Of a stretch of DNA of 64,000 bases, positions 1 to 7,838 are shown piece after piece. Location of the stretch: IMG/VR virus record IMGVR_UViG_3300008954_000025, positions 23,893-87,892 of that record; one strand, written 5' to 3'. Below the pieces are notes generated by a model, which ran no database searches, was not told where the DNA came from, and was given only the letters and a program-made list of their open reading frames with translations. Positions within the stretch are counted from its first letter, which is position 1. Every line of letters begins with the position of its first letter. The position numbers and the translations under genes are program-made. The DNA comes from a virus.

Positions 1-1
1 T

Positions 2-175
2 GTAGGCGCCGCGATCGGCTGGTGGCTCGTCCACCGGGGCGAGGCCACCAACGACGCGAGGCTCCGCGCAGAGCGCCGCGCCCGGATCCGCGAGGTCTTG
101 GTCGCGTTCGATGTCCCGCGCGATCGCCGGGATGCCTGCATCGACGCGCTCGAGCGTCTTATGGCATCGTGGTGA
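2..175 (+). CDS. C-terminal end of an unknown small protein (5' truncated by window edge)
   Basis: An open frame enters the window at base 2 and stops with TGA at 173-175, giving 57 residues. It opens with a short hydrophobic stretch (AAIGWWLV) and continues as a charged, Arg-rich helix ending in DALERLMASW. A hydrophobic segment followed by a charged amphipathic tail is common in small phage membrane or lysis-accessory proteins, but nothing diagnostic is visible. It ends 3 nt before the next start, so both are probably in one operon. Function unknown. Confidence 0.5.
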   Translation, partial: VGAAIGWWLVHRGEATNDARLRAERRARIREVLVAFDVPRDRRDACIDALERLMASW

Positions 176-178
176 CCT

Positions 179-412
179 GTGCCGCACCCGTTCGTCCACG
201 AACACGCGCCGACAATCAAGGACGTAGCGAAAATTCTCAACGTCAATGAAAGGACCGTCTATCGGCCGGTCCAACGGGGCGAGCTTCCGGCGTTCAAGGT
301 GGCCGGTGCCTGGCGCTTGCTCGCCGGCGACGTCGACCGCTGGATCGACTCACAGAAGGCCGTCACGGCCGACGAGGCTGGTCGGATCACAAGCAAGGCG
401 ACCAATGGCTGA
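179..412 (+). CDS. Excisionase-family helix-turn-helix DNA-binding protein
   Basis: A 77-residue protein starting at GTG 179. Residues about 12-55 read as the MerR-like winged helix typical of the excisionase/HTH_17 family: TIKDVAKILNVNERTVYRPV, then a Gly-Glu-Leu-Pro-Ala-Phe-Lys-Val turn, a Trp-Arg and the closing helix DVDRWID. Such proteins bind short DNA repeats as recombination directionality factors or transcription regulators. No integrase is present nearby, so a regulator role is at least as likely as excision. It overlaps the start of the next, frame-broken gene (ATG 405). Confidence 0.8.
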   Translation: MPHPFVHEHAPTIKDVAKILNVNERTVYRPVQRGELPAFKVAGAWRLLAGDVDRWIDSQKAVTADEAGRITSKATNG

Positions 413-723
413 CATCATGCCGGCGCATCAACGGTCCGCGCTCATGAAGCGAGGCCGCCCAGCTCGTCCACGCCGCCGGTGAGTCCGCCCCCGGCGACCT
501 CCCAGCAGGAACCCACGCCGTCGTTCTCGCAGCAGACGACGCGCAGCTGTCTGCGCTCCGGGACCGACTGGAGCGTCGAGGCGTACCTCATCGTGCCGTC
601 ATCGAGGGCGATGGTGCTCACGCAGGACAGCTACTTGCGGTTGGTCTAGCGCCCGCGCCCAAGCGCGCCGTGCAGCGTCACGTGAGCAGCCTGCCGCTAT
701 TGTGGAGGCGCCAGACGACCTAA
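405..723 (+). pseudogene. PTH2-like (peptidyl-tRNA hydrolase II fold) gene with a broken reading frame
   Basis: From ATG 405 (inside the end of the upstream gene) the frame reads to LMKRG and stops at 482. The +1 frame from about 448 has no start codon but reads EAAQLVHAAGE, then HAVVLAADD, a helix, GVPHRAVIEGDG, GQLLAVGLAP and SSLPLL to TAA 721-723. That order of helix, VVL strand and G-x-x-x-A-x-G-L-x-P strand matches the PTH2 fold, which hydrolyses peptidyl-tRNA and is used in small phage proteins. The halves join if one base is skipped (or two are missing) near 450-456. This could be a sequencing or assembly indel, a real mutation, or programmed shifting. The tRNA gene begins 9 nt after the stop. 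Confidence 0.6.
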
Positions 724-732
724 CTAACTTCT

Positions 733-807
733 GCGCGTGTAGCTCAGTTGGCAGAGCGCCCGGCCTAAGCAGTCGGGAGGTCCGAGGTTCGACCCCTCGC
801 GCGCGCG
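733..807 (+). tRNA. tRNA-like gene with enlarged anticodon arm; identity uncertain
   Basis: The cloverleaf is clear. The acceptor stem 733-739/800-806 is seven pairs with one G-T. The D arm is GCTC/GAGC with loop AGTTGGCA, and the T arm is CGAGG-TTCGACC-CCTCG at 783-799, with discriminator G807. CCA is not encoded. The anticodon arm is abnormal: 759-777 is 19 nt rather than 17. It folds either as a 5-bp stem with a 9-nt loop (CCTAAGCAG) or as a 6-bp stem with a 7-nt loop (CTAAGCA). In the second fold T766 sits at position 33 and the anticodon would be AAG, with an unusual C at position 37. The variable loop is short (5 nt), which argues against a normal tRNA-Leu. The isotype is left open. Confidence 0.8.
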
Positions 808-832
808 CTCGAGCCTTGTCGTCCGGACAGAA

Positions 833-1048
833 ATGTGGCAGCGTCCAGCTCGCGTGTCCGGACGGAAACCCAAGATCGGTCGTCCGCCGGGGTCCGAGTT
901 CCCCGACCGCGTCGAGATTCGCGTGCGCGCCGGCGACAAGCGCGAGCTCGCGGCGCGCTACGAAGCCGAGAACGCTGAGCGGTCGCCGCGATACCGCTTC
1001 GCCTCCATGGCGGCTTGGATGCGGCGGAAGCTCGGACTGCGGCCATGA
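833..1048 (+). CDS. Small basic protein, ribbon-helix-helix-like
   Basis: A 71-residue protein from ATG 833 to TGA 1046-1048. After a basic Pro-rich N-terminus (GRKPKIGRPPG) it reads DRVEIRVRAGDKRELAARYE and ends ASMAAWMRRKLGL. A beta strand, a helix and a final S-x-A-x-W-x-R-R-x-L helix is the usual pattern of short ribbon-helix-helix (Arc/MetJ-like) phage regulators. Its stop overlaps the ATG of the first glycosyltransferase by 4 nt (ATGA), so it heads the carbohydrate island operon and may regulate it. The family call is by pattern only. Confidence 0.6.
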   Translation: MWQRPARVSGRKPKIGRPPGSEFPDRVEIRVRAGDKRELAARYEAENAERSPRYRFASMAAWMRRKLGLRP

Positions 1049-2259
1049 CTCGTCGTCTGCTCCTGCACTGCGACTCGCTGTGCGCGAGCACCGGCTTCGC
1101 GGGCGTCGCGCGTACGATCATCGCCAACCTCGACGGCTGGGAGATCGACCAGGTCGGTATCAACCATCCCAACGCGCTCGATGAGCACGACCGCGTCCGC
1201 ATCTACCCGACGCGCGGCCAGACCGACCACGGCGGGCAGCTCGCGTGCGACCTGTACCTGCAGCGCGACTACGACGTCATGCTCATCGTGCAGGACCTCC
1301 ACGTCGGTGCGCAGTGGGCGCGCGGACTCCGGAGCGCGCAGGTGCAGCGCGCCCGCCAGGGTCGTAGGAAGACGCCCGTCGTCTTCTTGTTCCCCGTGGA
1401 CGGGCCGATGCTCGGCTTCACCGAGCTGGTCGACCTCGCCGACTGCGCCGTGAGCTGTACGCGATGGGGGCAGCGCGTAGTCGGTGCCCTGTCGACGTCC
1501 CGCGTGCAGGTCATCCCGCACGACGTCAGCAGCGACGCGTTCCACACGCTCCCCGAGGCGGAACGGGCGCGGCTGCACAGCAGCGTGTTCAACGTGGCGC
1601 CCGAGACACTCACGCTGCTGTCGGTGGCGGTGAACACCATCCGCAAGGACTTGTTCCAGGTGCTCCAAGGCATCGCAGCGCTGAAGGCGCGCCGCGGTCC
1701 GGTCGCCAAGATCCACTTCCACACGCCCGGCGTGCATCAGGACATGAACCTCCGTCTCATGGCGTCGGCGCTGGACCTGGTGCAAGGCATCGACTACCAG
1801 ATCGCGGACCCGTCGCTGCTGGGCGCGCCGCGCGAGGTCATCAACGAGCTCTACAACGCCGCTGACGGGCTCGTGTTCGCGTCGCGGCGCGAGGGCTGGG
1901 GTCTGCCCATGACGGAGGCGATGGCCGCAGGGACCGCGGTCGTCGCGCCCCGCTACGGGCCGTTCGAGGAGCTGCTGGCTCCGGACCGTGGGCTCCTGCA
2001 CGAGCCTGCCGGCCAGATCTGGACTGACAAGGAGCACAGGGGCCCGTGCTGGTTGTCCGACCCGGAGGCCATCGCCGACCAGCTCGAACGCCTGCTGGAC
2101 ATGCGCGGGACGCCCGAGCATCAGCAGCTCCTCGAGCGCGCCCGCGCTCGTGTGCAGCGCTTCGCCCCAGAGATTGTGGCCGAGCGCTGGCGGAAGTTGC
2201 TGTACGACGTCATGGACGGGCAGGAGCCGGCCCCGACGCCCGGCGAGGAGCTGTCATGA
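1045..2259 (+). CDS. Glycosyltransferase, GT-B fold (GT4-like)
   Basis: A 404-residue protein; ATG 1045 is preferred over in-frame 1015 because it forms an ATGA overlap with the upstream stop. The C-terminal half has the nucleotide-sugar site of GT4 enzymes: DGLVFASRREGWGLPMTEAM at about residues 274-293, then AAGTAVVAP and an E for the donor ribose. The N-terminal half (LLHCDSLCASTGFAGVARTI) has the Gly-rich start of the acceptor Rossmann domain. It should transfer a sugar from a nucleotide donor in the cytoplasm. It ends in ATGA overlap with another GT4, the usual layout throughout this island. Confidence 0.88.
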   Translation: MTRRLLLHCDSLCASTGFAGVARTIIANLDGWEIDQVGINHPNALDEHDRVRIYPTRGQTDHGGQLACDLYLQRDYDVMLIVQDLHVGAQWARGLRSAQVQRARQGRRKTPVVFLFPVDGPMLGFTELVDLADCAVSCTRWGQRVVGALSTSRVQVIPHDVSSDAFHTLPEAERARLHSSVFNVAPETLTLLSVAVNTIRKDLFQVLQGIAALKARRGPVAKIHFHTPGVHQDMNLRLMASALDLVQGIDYQIADPSLLGAPREVINELYNAADGLVFASRREGWGLPMTEAMAAGTAVVAPRYGPFEELLAPDRGLLHEPAGQIWTDKEHRGPCWLSDPEAIADQLERLLDMRGTPEHQQLLERARARVQRFAPEIVAERWRKLLYDVMDGQEPAPTPGEELS

Positions 2260-3437
2260 CCGCGCTCTGGGCGCCCGTGCGCCGTGAGGCAGAAGGCCTT
2301 CCGCCCGTCCGCTTCTCGGCCGACTTCGCGTCGCCGACGGGCTACGCGAACGACGCGCGCATGCTGGCCTACGCGCTCATCCAGGCCGGCGTGGACGTGA
2401 CGCTCGACGCGATCCCGATGGACTGCGGGACTGCGCACTTCGGCCCCGTCGCCGAGGCGCTGCGCCCACACATCGACCGCGAGCTCGACGCGCCGATCCA
2501 GATCCTGGACACCATCCCCAGCTTCTGGCCGCAGTACCGTCGCAAGGACGCGCAGCATGCAGTGGCGCGGCTCGCGTGGGAGACGGACACGACGCCGCCC
2601 GAGTGGGCTCAGCTCGCGCGGCGCTGCGCCATCGACGAGGTCTGGACGCCGAGCACGTTCAACCGAACCGTGCTGTCTGACGGCCTCCGAGCCCCCGGCT
2701 TCACGGTCCCGATGGCGCACGACCTGGACTTCATCGATCAGCACTCCGAGGGCCTGGATCTGCGGGAGCAGGGCGTCGCGAACGACGTCTTCGTGTTCCT
2801 GACCGTGGGGACCTGGATCAAGCGGAAGAACTTCGAGGGGCTGCTGGCGTCGTACTGCGCCGAGTTCGGGCCGGACGACGCCGTGTGTCTCGTGCTCAAG
2901 GTCAATAGCGGCCGAGTCGACGCCGCGGCGCGGGCGGCGATCGAGGCCGAGGTCGCAGACATCTTGATCAGCCTCGGCGCGGACCGCCGGCTGCCGCCGA
3001 TCATCATCCTGCAGCAGCACCTGCCGACCGCCGAGATGATCGGCCTGTACCGGCGCGCGCAGTGCGGCGTGTTCCCGACGTTCGGCGAGGGTTGGGGGCT
3101 GCCCATCAGCGAGATGATGGCGTGCGGCACCTCATCGATCGTGACGGGATGGGGCGGCGTGCTCGAGTTCTGCGACGAGACGACGGCCTGCCTGCTGCCC
3201 TACCAGCCGACACCGGTACGCGGCATGCGGCCGATGCCGTGGTACGACGCGCGCCACAGCTGGGCCGAGCCGGATCTGTGCGCGCTGCGCGGGCACATGC
3301 GCTACGTGTTCGAGCACCGAGACGAGTGGCAGAAGACCGGCTGGGTCGCGAAGCGCCGCATCCAAGAGAACTACAACATGCGCGCCGTGGCGCTGCGGAT
3401 GGTCGCGCGCCTGCGTGCGATCGCGGGGGGCCTGTAG
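2256..3437 (+). CDS. Glycosyltransferase, GT-B fold (GT4-like)
   Basis: A 393-residue protein starting at ATG 2256, 4 nt overlapped with the previous stop. The N-terminus reads RFSADFASPTGYANDARML, a GT4 start motif (S-x-x-G-Y-x-N). The C-terminal domain has FGEGWGLPISEMMACGTSSI from about residue 276, followed by a Gly-rich turn and an acidic residue expected to bind the donor. The region FLTVGTWIKRKNFEGLL is the strand-plus-K/R-N helix seen at the start of the second Rossmann domain. Substrate unknown. The stop TAG 3435-3437 shares its last base with the next GTG. Confidence 0.88.
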   Translation: MTALWAPVRREAEGLPPVRFSADFASPTGYANDARMLAYALIQAGVDVTLDAIPMDCGTAHFGPVAEALRPHIDRELDAPIQILDTIPSFWPQYRRKDAQHAVARLAWETDTTPPEWAQLARRCAIDEVWTPSTFNRTVLSDGLRAPGFTVPMAHDLDFIDQHSEGLDLREQGVANDVFVFLTVGTWIKRKNFEGLLASYCAEFGPDDAVCLVLKVNSGRVDAAARAAIEAEVADILISLGADRRLPPIIILQQHLPTAEMIGLYRRAQCGVFPTFGEGWGLPISEMMACGTSSIVTGWGGVLEFCDETTACLLPYQPTPVRGMRPMPWYDARHSWAEPDLCALRGHMRYVFEHRDEWQKTGWVAKRRIQENYNMRAVALRMVARLRAIAGGL

Positions 3438-4288
3438 TGCGCGTCGTGCTCGCCACCATCGCCTTGAACGAGGCGGAGTTCATCCCGCGGCAGCTCGCGC
3501 AGCACCTCGCTTGGCCGGGTCTCGTCGGCTGGGTCTGGGTCGAGGGCGCCGCCGAGCACTACGGCCGAAAGCACCCGGCGGCCGTGTCCCGCGACGGCCG
3601 CTCGGTCGACGCCACGTCGCAGCTGCTGGCTGCGGCTGCGCAGCGCGACCCTCGCGTGCGGTACGTGGCGCACGGCTGGGCGCAGGGCGGTGAGCGGACG
3701 ATGGGCGCCCAGAAGATCCAGCTCCGCAACGCCTACTGCACGGTCGCCGACGAGCTGGACGCAGACGTCCTGGTCGTCATCGACGCCGACGAGTTCTACA
3801 CGCGAGAGGACCAAGAGCGGATCCTCGACCTCATGGCGATGCGCGGGGCGGACCACGACGCGTTCCTGTTCCGCCAGCGGCACCTGTGGCGGCCGCCGTC
3901 GCTGCTCGGCGACGAGGCGCGCTACGAGGTCACCGGGGGCTACTGGGCCGTACCGCACGTCCGCGTGTGGTGGTACGAGCGTGGCGCCCGGTACCAGAAC
4001 CACAACCACCTCGCGCTGCCGGGTCAGCGCTATAACCCGAAGCGTCTGTACCGTCCCGAGCCCGGCGACCCCGAGTGCGTGCACCTCGGCTTCGCCCGCG
4101 ACCCGCGTCACCGACTCCGGACGAATGCCTACTACGTCGCCCGAGGCGAGGGCCGCGAGCGCGGCTTCAACCGTCAGCACTACGTCGACTGCCGCGAGGC
4201 GTGGGCGACGTGGCTCCCGGACACCGCGCTGCCACAGGGCGCAAAGGTCGGCGCGTACGAAGCCGTGTTGCCGGAGGTGTTGCGATGA
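3437..4288 (+). CDS. Glycosyltransferase-like protein, GT-A type (GT2-like)
   Basis: A 283-residue protein from GTG 3437, sharing one base with the upstream stop. It starts with VVLATIALNEAEFIPRQL, a typical GT2 beta-strand and N-E-x-x-x-I/L helix. At about residues 112-120 it has VVIDADEFY, which supplies the D-x-D metal/donor motif. Later residues are rich in Arg, His and Tyr (VRVWWYERGARYQNHNHL). The length suits a single GT-A domain without a membrane anchor. It differs from the GT-B neighbours, so the cluster combines both folds. Donor and acceptor are unknown. Confidence 0.78.
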   Translation: MRVVLATIALNEAEFIPRQLAQHLAWPGLVGWVWVEGAAEHYGRKHPAAVSRDGRSVDATSQLLAAAAQRDPRVRYVAHGWAQGGERTMGAQKIQLRNAYCTVADELDADVLVVIDADEFYTREDQERILDLMAMRGADHDAFLFRQRHLWRPPSLLGDEARYEVTGGYWAVPHVRVWWYERGARYQNHNHLALPGQRYNPKRLYRPEPGDPECVHLGFARDPRHRLRTNAYYVARGEGRERGFNRQHYVDCREAWATWLPDTALPQGAKVGAYEAVLPEVLR

Positions 4289-5046
4289 CGCGGGAGGTCT
4301 GGCTGCGATCCATCACCCGCGCCTTGACCTGGCGCGTGATCGCGTCGGTCACGACCGCGGTCATCGCCGTGGGCGTGTTGGTTGAGCGTGGCGCGGTGTC
4401 CCGCGCTGCGGTCCTCGGCGGCGCGCTGGCCGTCTTCGGCGCCGACTTCTTGGTCAAGCTGGCGCTGAAGATCGCGCATGAGCGTGTCTGGGCCGACGTG
4501 CGGTGGGGCCTCGAGCAGCGTCCAGGGTACATCGTGGCGCTGTTTGGCCTGCCATGCTCCGGCAAGACCACGATCGCGCGGAGTCTGGCGGATCTGCTCG
4601 ACGAGCCAGGACGGACGGTCGTGCGACTGGACGGCGACACCCTCCGAGGCGAGGACGGGCTCTGCCGGGACCTGGACTTTTCGCAGGAGGGTCGGGCCGA
4701 GAATCTGCGGCGGACACGTTGTCTGGCTGCGGCGCTCGCCGACGCAGGCGCGGGCGTCGTCGTCGCGAACATCATGCCGTACGCAGCTGACCGCCAGTTG
4801 CTGCGCGAGGTGCACGCGCGCGTGCTCATGGTGCATGTGGACACGCCGGCCGATGTCTGCGAGGCGCGCGACGTCAAAGGCATGTGGAAGAAGGCGCGGA
4901 CGGGTGAGCTCGCTGACTTCACCGGTGTCGACGCGCCCTTCGAGCCAGCGGCGGCGGGCGTAGTTACCGTCCGGTCGGTAGGTGCCACACCCGAAGCGTG
5001 CGCCGAAGAGATTCACGCAGTGCTCTGCGACCAGGAGTGGCTATGA
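4285..5046 (+). CDS. cysC: APS kinase (CysC) with N-terminal DUF2061 membrane domain
   Basis: A 253-residue protein from ATG 4285 (ATGA overlap). Residues 1-65 form a DUF2061 domain: RSITRALTWRVIASVTTAVI, a second hydrophobic helix and an ending WADVRWG. Residues 85-250 are an adenylylsulfate kinase: Walker A GLPCSGKT at 88-95, RLDGDTLR near 117, then a RAENLRR helix and NIMPYA. CysC phosphorylates adenosine 5'-phosphosulfate to PAPS, the universal sulfate donor. DUF2061-CysC fusions are known in bacteria. Inside a glycosyltransferase operon this suggests sulfated glycan synthesis, although no sulfotransferase was recognised. The kinase family also phosphorylates other small molecules. Confidence 0.85.
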   Translation: MTREVWLRSITRALTWRVIASVTTAVIAVGVLVERGAVSRAAVLGGALAVFGADFLVKLALKIAHERVWADVRWGLEQRPGYIVALFGLPCSGKTTIARSLADLLDEPGRTVVRLDGDTLRGEDGLCRDLDFSQEGRAENLRRTRCLAAALADAGAGVVVANIMPYAADRQLLREVHARVLMVHVDTPADVCEARDVKGMWKKARTGELADFTGVDAPFEPAAAGVVTVRSVGATPEACAEEIHAVLCDQEWL

Positions 5047-6089
5047 CCGGTACGCGCATCGGCCTCGTCGGCTACTGCTGCCCGACAGGTCTCGGCTACG
5101 AGAACCGCCGCATGTGGAGCGGCCTGCCGGACGTGCGCTGGCTCGTGTGGCCGCACGAGCTGCTCGGCGTCGCTGACCTCGACACCTTGTCCGGCGACGG
5201 CGGCGAGCTGGACCTGTCGGCGGTCCAGACGGAGTCCAGCGTCGACGTCTGCGTCGATGCGTTCCTCGACGGCGTGGACGTGGTGGTCTGCGCCGAGCGG
5301 CCGTTCCCAGATGACTTGTTCAGCCGCGCACACGCCCGCGGCGTGAAGACCGTCCTGCTCATCAACCCGGAGTGGCGGGTCGGCGAGTCGTGGTCTGAGG
5401 CCGACGTGGCCGTCGCACGCACTGCCGTGTGCAAGCGCGTCGTGGAGCAGGTCACTGGGCGCCGCGACGTTCACCACATCCCCTGTCCGCTGGACATCGA
5501 GCAGCTGCCCTTCGCCCATACGCTCCGGGCGGACTGGGGCCTATACTCGCACGGCTGGGGCGGGGTGCACGACCGCAAGGGCTGGCCGACGATCCGCGCC
5601 TTGTTGAACGTCTCGCCGACGGCACCAGTCATCGTGCGGTCTCAGCGCGTTCTCCTCGATTCACCAGTGCCGGTACACCCGGCGGTCGACTCGCCCGCAG
5701 ATCTGTACAGCCCGGACGGTGATGTTTCGGCTGACATCGCGATTCAACCGTCACGGTTCGAGGGTGTGGGCCTAGCCATCCTCGAAGCCATGGCGTGCGG
5801 CCTGCCGGTGCTCACGACTGACGCGCCGCCCATGAATGAGTACCTGCACGCAGCCTACGGTGACCTCGCGCACTACGCGCTGCTCGCTGTCGAACGCGTG
5901 GACCTCGTGCCCATGTGGGCGCCGTGGCCGTCGAACCTCGTGGAGCCGTCCGTCGTGGCGGAAGTTATGGCGAAGCTGCAGGCCGAACCGGACGTCGTCG
6001 CCGAGCTGTCGCTGCGCGGGCGCGCCTACGTCGTGAAGCATCACGGTGAAGCCGCGTGGGCCGCGCTACGGGAGGCCGTCATCGGATGA
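5043..6089 (+). CDS. Glycosyltransferase, GT-B fold
   Basis: A 348-residue protein from ATG 5043, again an ATGA overlap. The N-terminus IGLVGYCCPTGLGYENRRM has a Gly-rich loop. The central part has HIPCPLDIEQLPF, a linker typical of GT1/GT4 enzymes. The C-terminal donor motif is PSRFEGVGLAILEAMACGLP at about residues 236-255, followed by VLTTDAPPMNEYL. The catalytic Glu pair (E-G-V-G-L...E-A-M) is intact. The acceptor domain is shorter than average, as often seen in phage enzymes. It belongs to the same operon as its neighbours. Confidence 0.87.
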   Translation: MTGTRIGLVGYCCPTGLGYENRRMWSGLPDVRWLVWPHELLGVADLDTLSGDGGELDLSAVQTESSVDVCVDAFLDGVDVVVCAERPFPDDLFSRAHARGVKTVLLINPEWRVGESWSEADVAVARTAVCKRVVEQVTGRRDVHHIPCPLDIEQLPFAHTLRADWGLYSHGWGGVHDRKGWPTIRALLNVSPTAPVIVRSQRVLLDSPVPVHPAVDSPADLYSPDGDVSADIAIQPSRFEGVGLAILEAMACGLPVLTTDAPPMNEYLHAAYGDLAHYALLAVERVDLVPMWAPWPSNLVEPSVVAEVMAKLQAEPDVVAELSLRGRAYVVKHHGEAAWAALREAVIG

Positions 6090-7093
6090 AGATTCACATC
6101 GTCACGCACGAGGACATGGACGGCTTCCTGTGGGGCGTGCTCGAGGGCTGGCTCAACGGCTACACGCTCAGCCAGCACGAGGTCCGGATCAGTGGAGACC
6201 GTACCCTGCTCGGCGCCGCATCGCCCGACTTCTGGGAGACGCTGCCGACGACCGACGCGATCCTCTTCTGTGCCACGAGCGCCAAGTCGACCTGCGCGCC
6301 GCGCGCGCTCGAGCTGATCGCCAAGCACGATCTGTGGAAGCGCATCGTGCACTCTGACTACGTGCACAACACCAAGCTCAAGTACCCGAAGCTCGCGGAG
6401 CGTTGCGGGCGCCTCTTCGTCGGCAAGCGCTACAAGTACCTACGCTGCTGCGAGGGCTGGGACCACGCCGAGTGGCTGCCGCGTACCGGCATTCAGCGGC
6501 GAACGGGGCGGTACCTGCCACCGCTGCCGTGGCGACTGTGGAAGGACCTCCCCGCCGTCGGCGTCTACCACACGTTCAAGGCCGCACAGAAGCACCGGCT
6601 GCCGTGGCTGAAGGCCGCGCGCGAGGTGCTCCCGAACGGCGTGTATGGCGCTGTGGAGCCGCCAGCTCAGCAGCAGCCGCTGCTGCAGAAGGTCTACGGC
6701 ACGCGCCACAACAGTAACTACCTGGAGCTGGCGTCGCGTGCGCGCATTGGTCTGTACCTCATGGGCGGCACGGCGCTCGGCCACCAGTTCTGGGAGTACG
6801 CCGCGCTCGGCTGCGCCATCGTCGCACAGCATGCGAGCACGCACCCGCTGGCCGAAGAAGGCACGCAGGAGTGGGAGCACTTCGGCGAGGCCGGCGGCGT
6901 GTCACTCGTCGAGGGCGAGGACTTCGTCTACTTCAAGACGGAGGACGAGCTCCGGTCGCTGTTCGCCGAGCTGGACGCCGACCCGGAGCGCTGTGAGCAG
7001 ATGGCGAAGCGGGTCACCGCGAAGACGACGCAGTTCTACAGCGGGTTCCGCGGCTGGTACGTGATGCAAGCTCTGAAGGAGGTCGCGCGGTGA
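6086..7093 (+). CDS. Probable glycosyltransferase, divergent GT-B
   Basis: A 335-residue protein from ATG 6086 (ATGA overlap). It starts with MKIHIVTHEDMDGFLWGVLE. Near residues 220-250 it has YLMGGTALGHQFWEYAALGC, then AIVAQHASTHPL, which occupies the place of the donor-site helix in GT-B enzymes. The usual EGxGLxxxEA motif is degenerate. The end (YFKTEDELRSLFAELDADPE) is the helix that follows the donor site in family 1-like transferases. Glycosyltransferase function is inferred from this fold pattern and from context; it could be a catalytically altered relative. Confidence 0.6.
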   Translation: MKIHIVTHEDMDGFLWGVLEGWLNGYTLSQHEVRISGDRTLLGAASPDFWETLPTTDAILFCATSAKSTCAPRALELIAKHDLWKRIVHSDYVHNTKLKYPKLAERCGRLFVGKRYKYLRCCEGWDHAEWLPRTGIQRRTGRYLPPLPWRLWKDLPAVGVYHTFKAAQKHRLPWLKAAREVLPNGVYGAVEPPAQQQPLLQKVYGTRHNSNYLELASRARIGLYLMGGTALGHQFWEYAALGCAIVAQHASTHPLAEEGTQEWEHFGEAGGVSLVEGEDFVYFKTEDELRSLFAELDADPERCEQMAKRVTAKTTQFYSGFRGWYVMQALKEVAR

Positions 7094-7266
7094 CGCTTGA
7101 AGGTCGCAAGATCACCAGTTCCCCGCTCAGGTTGGACCGCGCGCGCTTGACCATGCAGTTGCAAGAAGCGCGGTCGCGTCTCGGCTTGCGCGACTTGCTT
7201 GGGCCGTGGGGCAGGCCAGCAGAACCGAAGCCTAACGTGCACCTCCTCATGCCCAAGAGACTGTGA
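7090..7266 (+). CDS. Small unknown protein of the carbohydrate island
   Basis: A 58-codon frame from GTG 7090, overlapping the upstream stop by 4 nt (GTGA), to TGA 7264-7266. It is rich in Arg and Leu (LDRARLTMQLQEARSRLGL) and ends PNVHLLMPKRL. Support comes from tight overlap at both ends: its stop shares one base with the ATG at 7266. Codon use is GC-rich like its neighbours. No domain is recognised; it might be a small helical adaptor or an unimportant filler ORF. Confidence 0.5.
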   Translation: MTLEGRKITSSPLRLDRARLTMQLQEARSRLGLRDLLGPWGRPAEPKPNVHLLMPKRL

Positions 7267-7838
7267 TGACGCCGCAACTCGACGACAACCCGCAACCGTG
7301 GCTGGCAGCTGAGGCTGTCGCGCACTTGGAGCGCGCGCTCACGTCGCGGTCGCACGTGCTCGAGTTCGGGGCCGGCAACTCCAGCGTTTGGTTAGCCGAG
7401 CGCTGCGGCCAGCTCGTCTCGGTGGAGAGTGCGCTTCCGTGGGCGGCGCTTCTCGTTCGAGCGCTCAAAGGCGCCGACCACGTCTCCGTCATTCACGTCC
7501 CGCCGGACGAGACGCCCCACCCTCCGTTCCGCGGCGCTCGCGGGAAGTCGTACCGTGCATACGTCGAAGCTGGCGTGTCGGCCGTCGCAGACGAGCTCGG
7601 GGGCCGCCTGGACCTGCTCCTCGTGGACGGCCGCGCGCGTGTCGCGTGCATTCGAGCGTGCGCTCCGTTGGTGCGGCCCGGCGGACTGCTCGTGCTCGAT
7701 AACGCCGACCGGCCACGCTACGCGCAGGCGCCGCGTTTCCTGATCGACGGCGGCTGGGAGCACGAGGCCACTTACACGGCCGACTTCGGAGATCGGCCCC
7801 CACAGACGGCGTTCTGGCGCCGGAGCGCAGGCACATGA
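7266..7838 (+). CDS. Class I SAM-dependent methyltransferase-like protein
   Basis: A 190-residue protein from ATG 7266 (GTG 7263 is also in frame). The SAM-binding loop is VLEFGAGNSSVWLAERC near residues 32-48, followed by LVSVESALPW, where the acidic Glu binds the SAM ribose. A later strand LDLLLVDGRARVACI and RPGGLLVLDNADRP match motifs IV and V of the Rossmann methyltransferase fold. The family includes small O-methyltransferases acting on sugars. Here it probably modifies a glycan or glycan precursor. It overlaps the next methyltransferase by 4 nt. Confidence 0.75.
   Translation: MTPQLDDNPQPWLAAEAVAHLERALTSRSHVLEFGAGNSSVWLAERCGQLVSVESALPWAALLVRALKGADHVSVIHVPPDETPHPPFRGARGKSYRAYVEAGVSAVADELGGRLDLLLVDGRARVACIRACAPLVRPGGLLVLDNADRPRYAQAPRFLIDGGWEHEATYTADFGDRPPQTAFWRRSAGT

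Noticed and set aside
733-807. tRNA as an amber suppressor (CTA present in the loop) or as an attachment site
   Set aside because: CTA is not preceded by T at the position-33 equivalent in either fold, and no gene here depends on TAG readthrough. For an att site, no integrase or repeated tRNA 3' end was seen, despite an excisionase-like gene nearby.
958-2121. Long open frame on the - strand opposite the first glycosyltransferase
   Set aside because: It is a GC-rich shadow: composition is Arg/Val/Asp/His-heavy without motifs, while the + strand frame has clear GT4 motifs and operon overlaps. The same applies to 18134-19792, 28480-30267, 33280-34746 and other long antisense frames.
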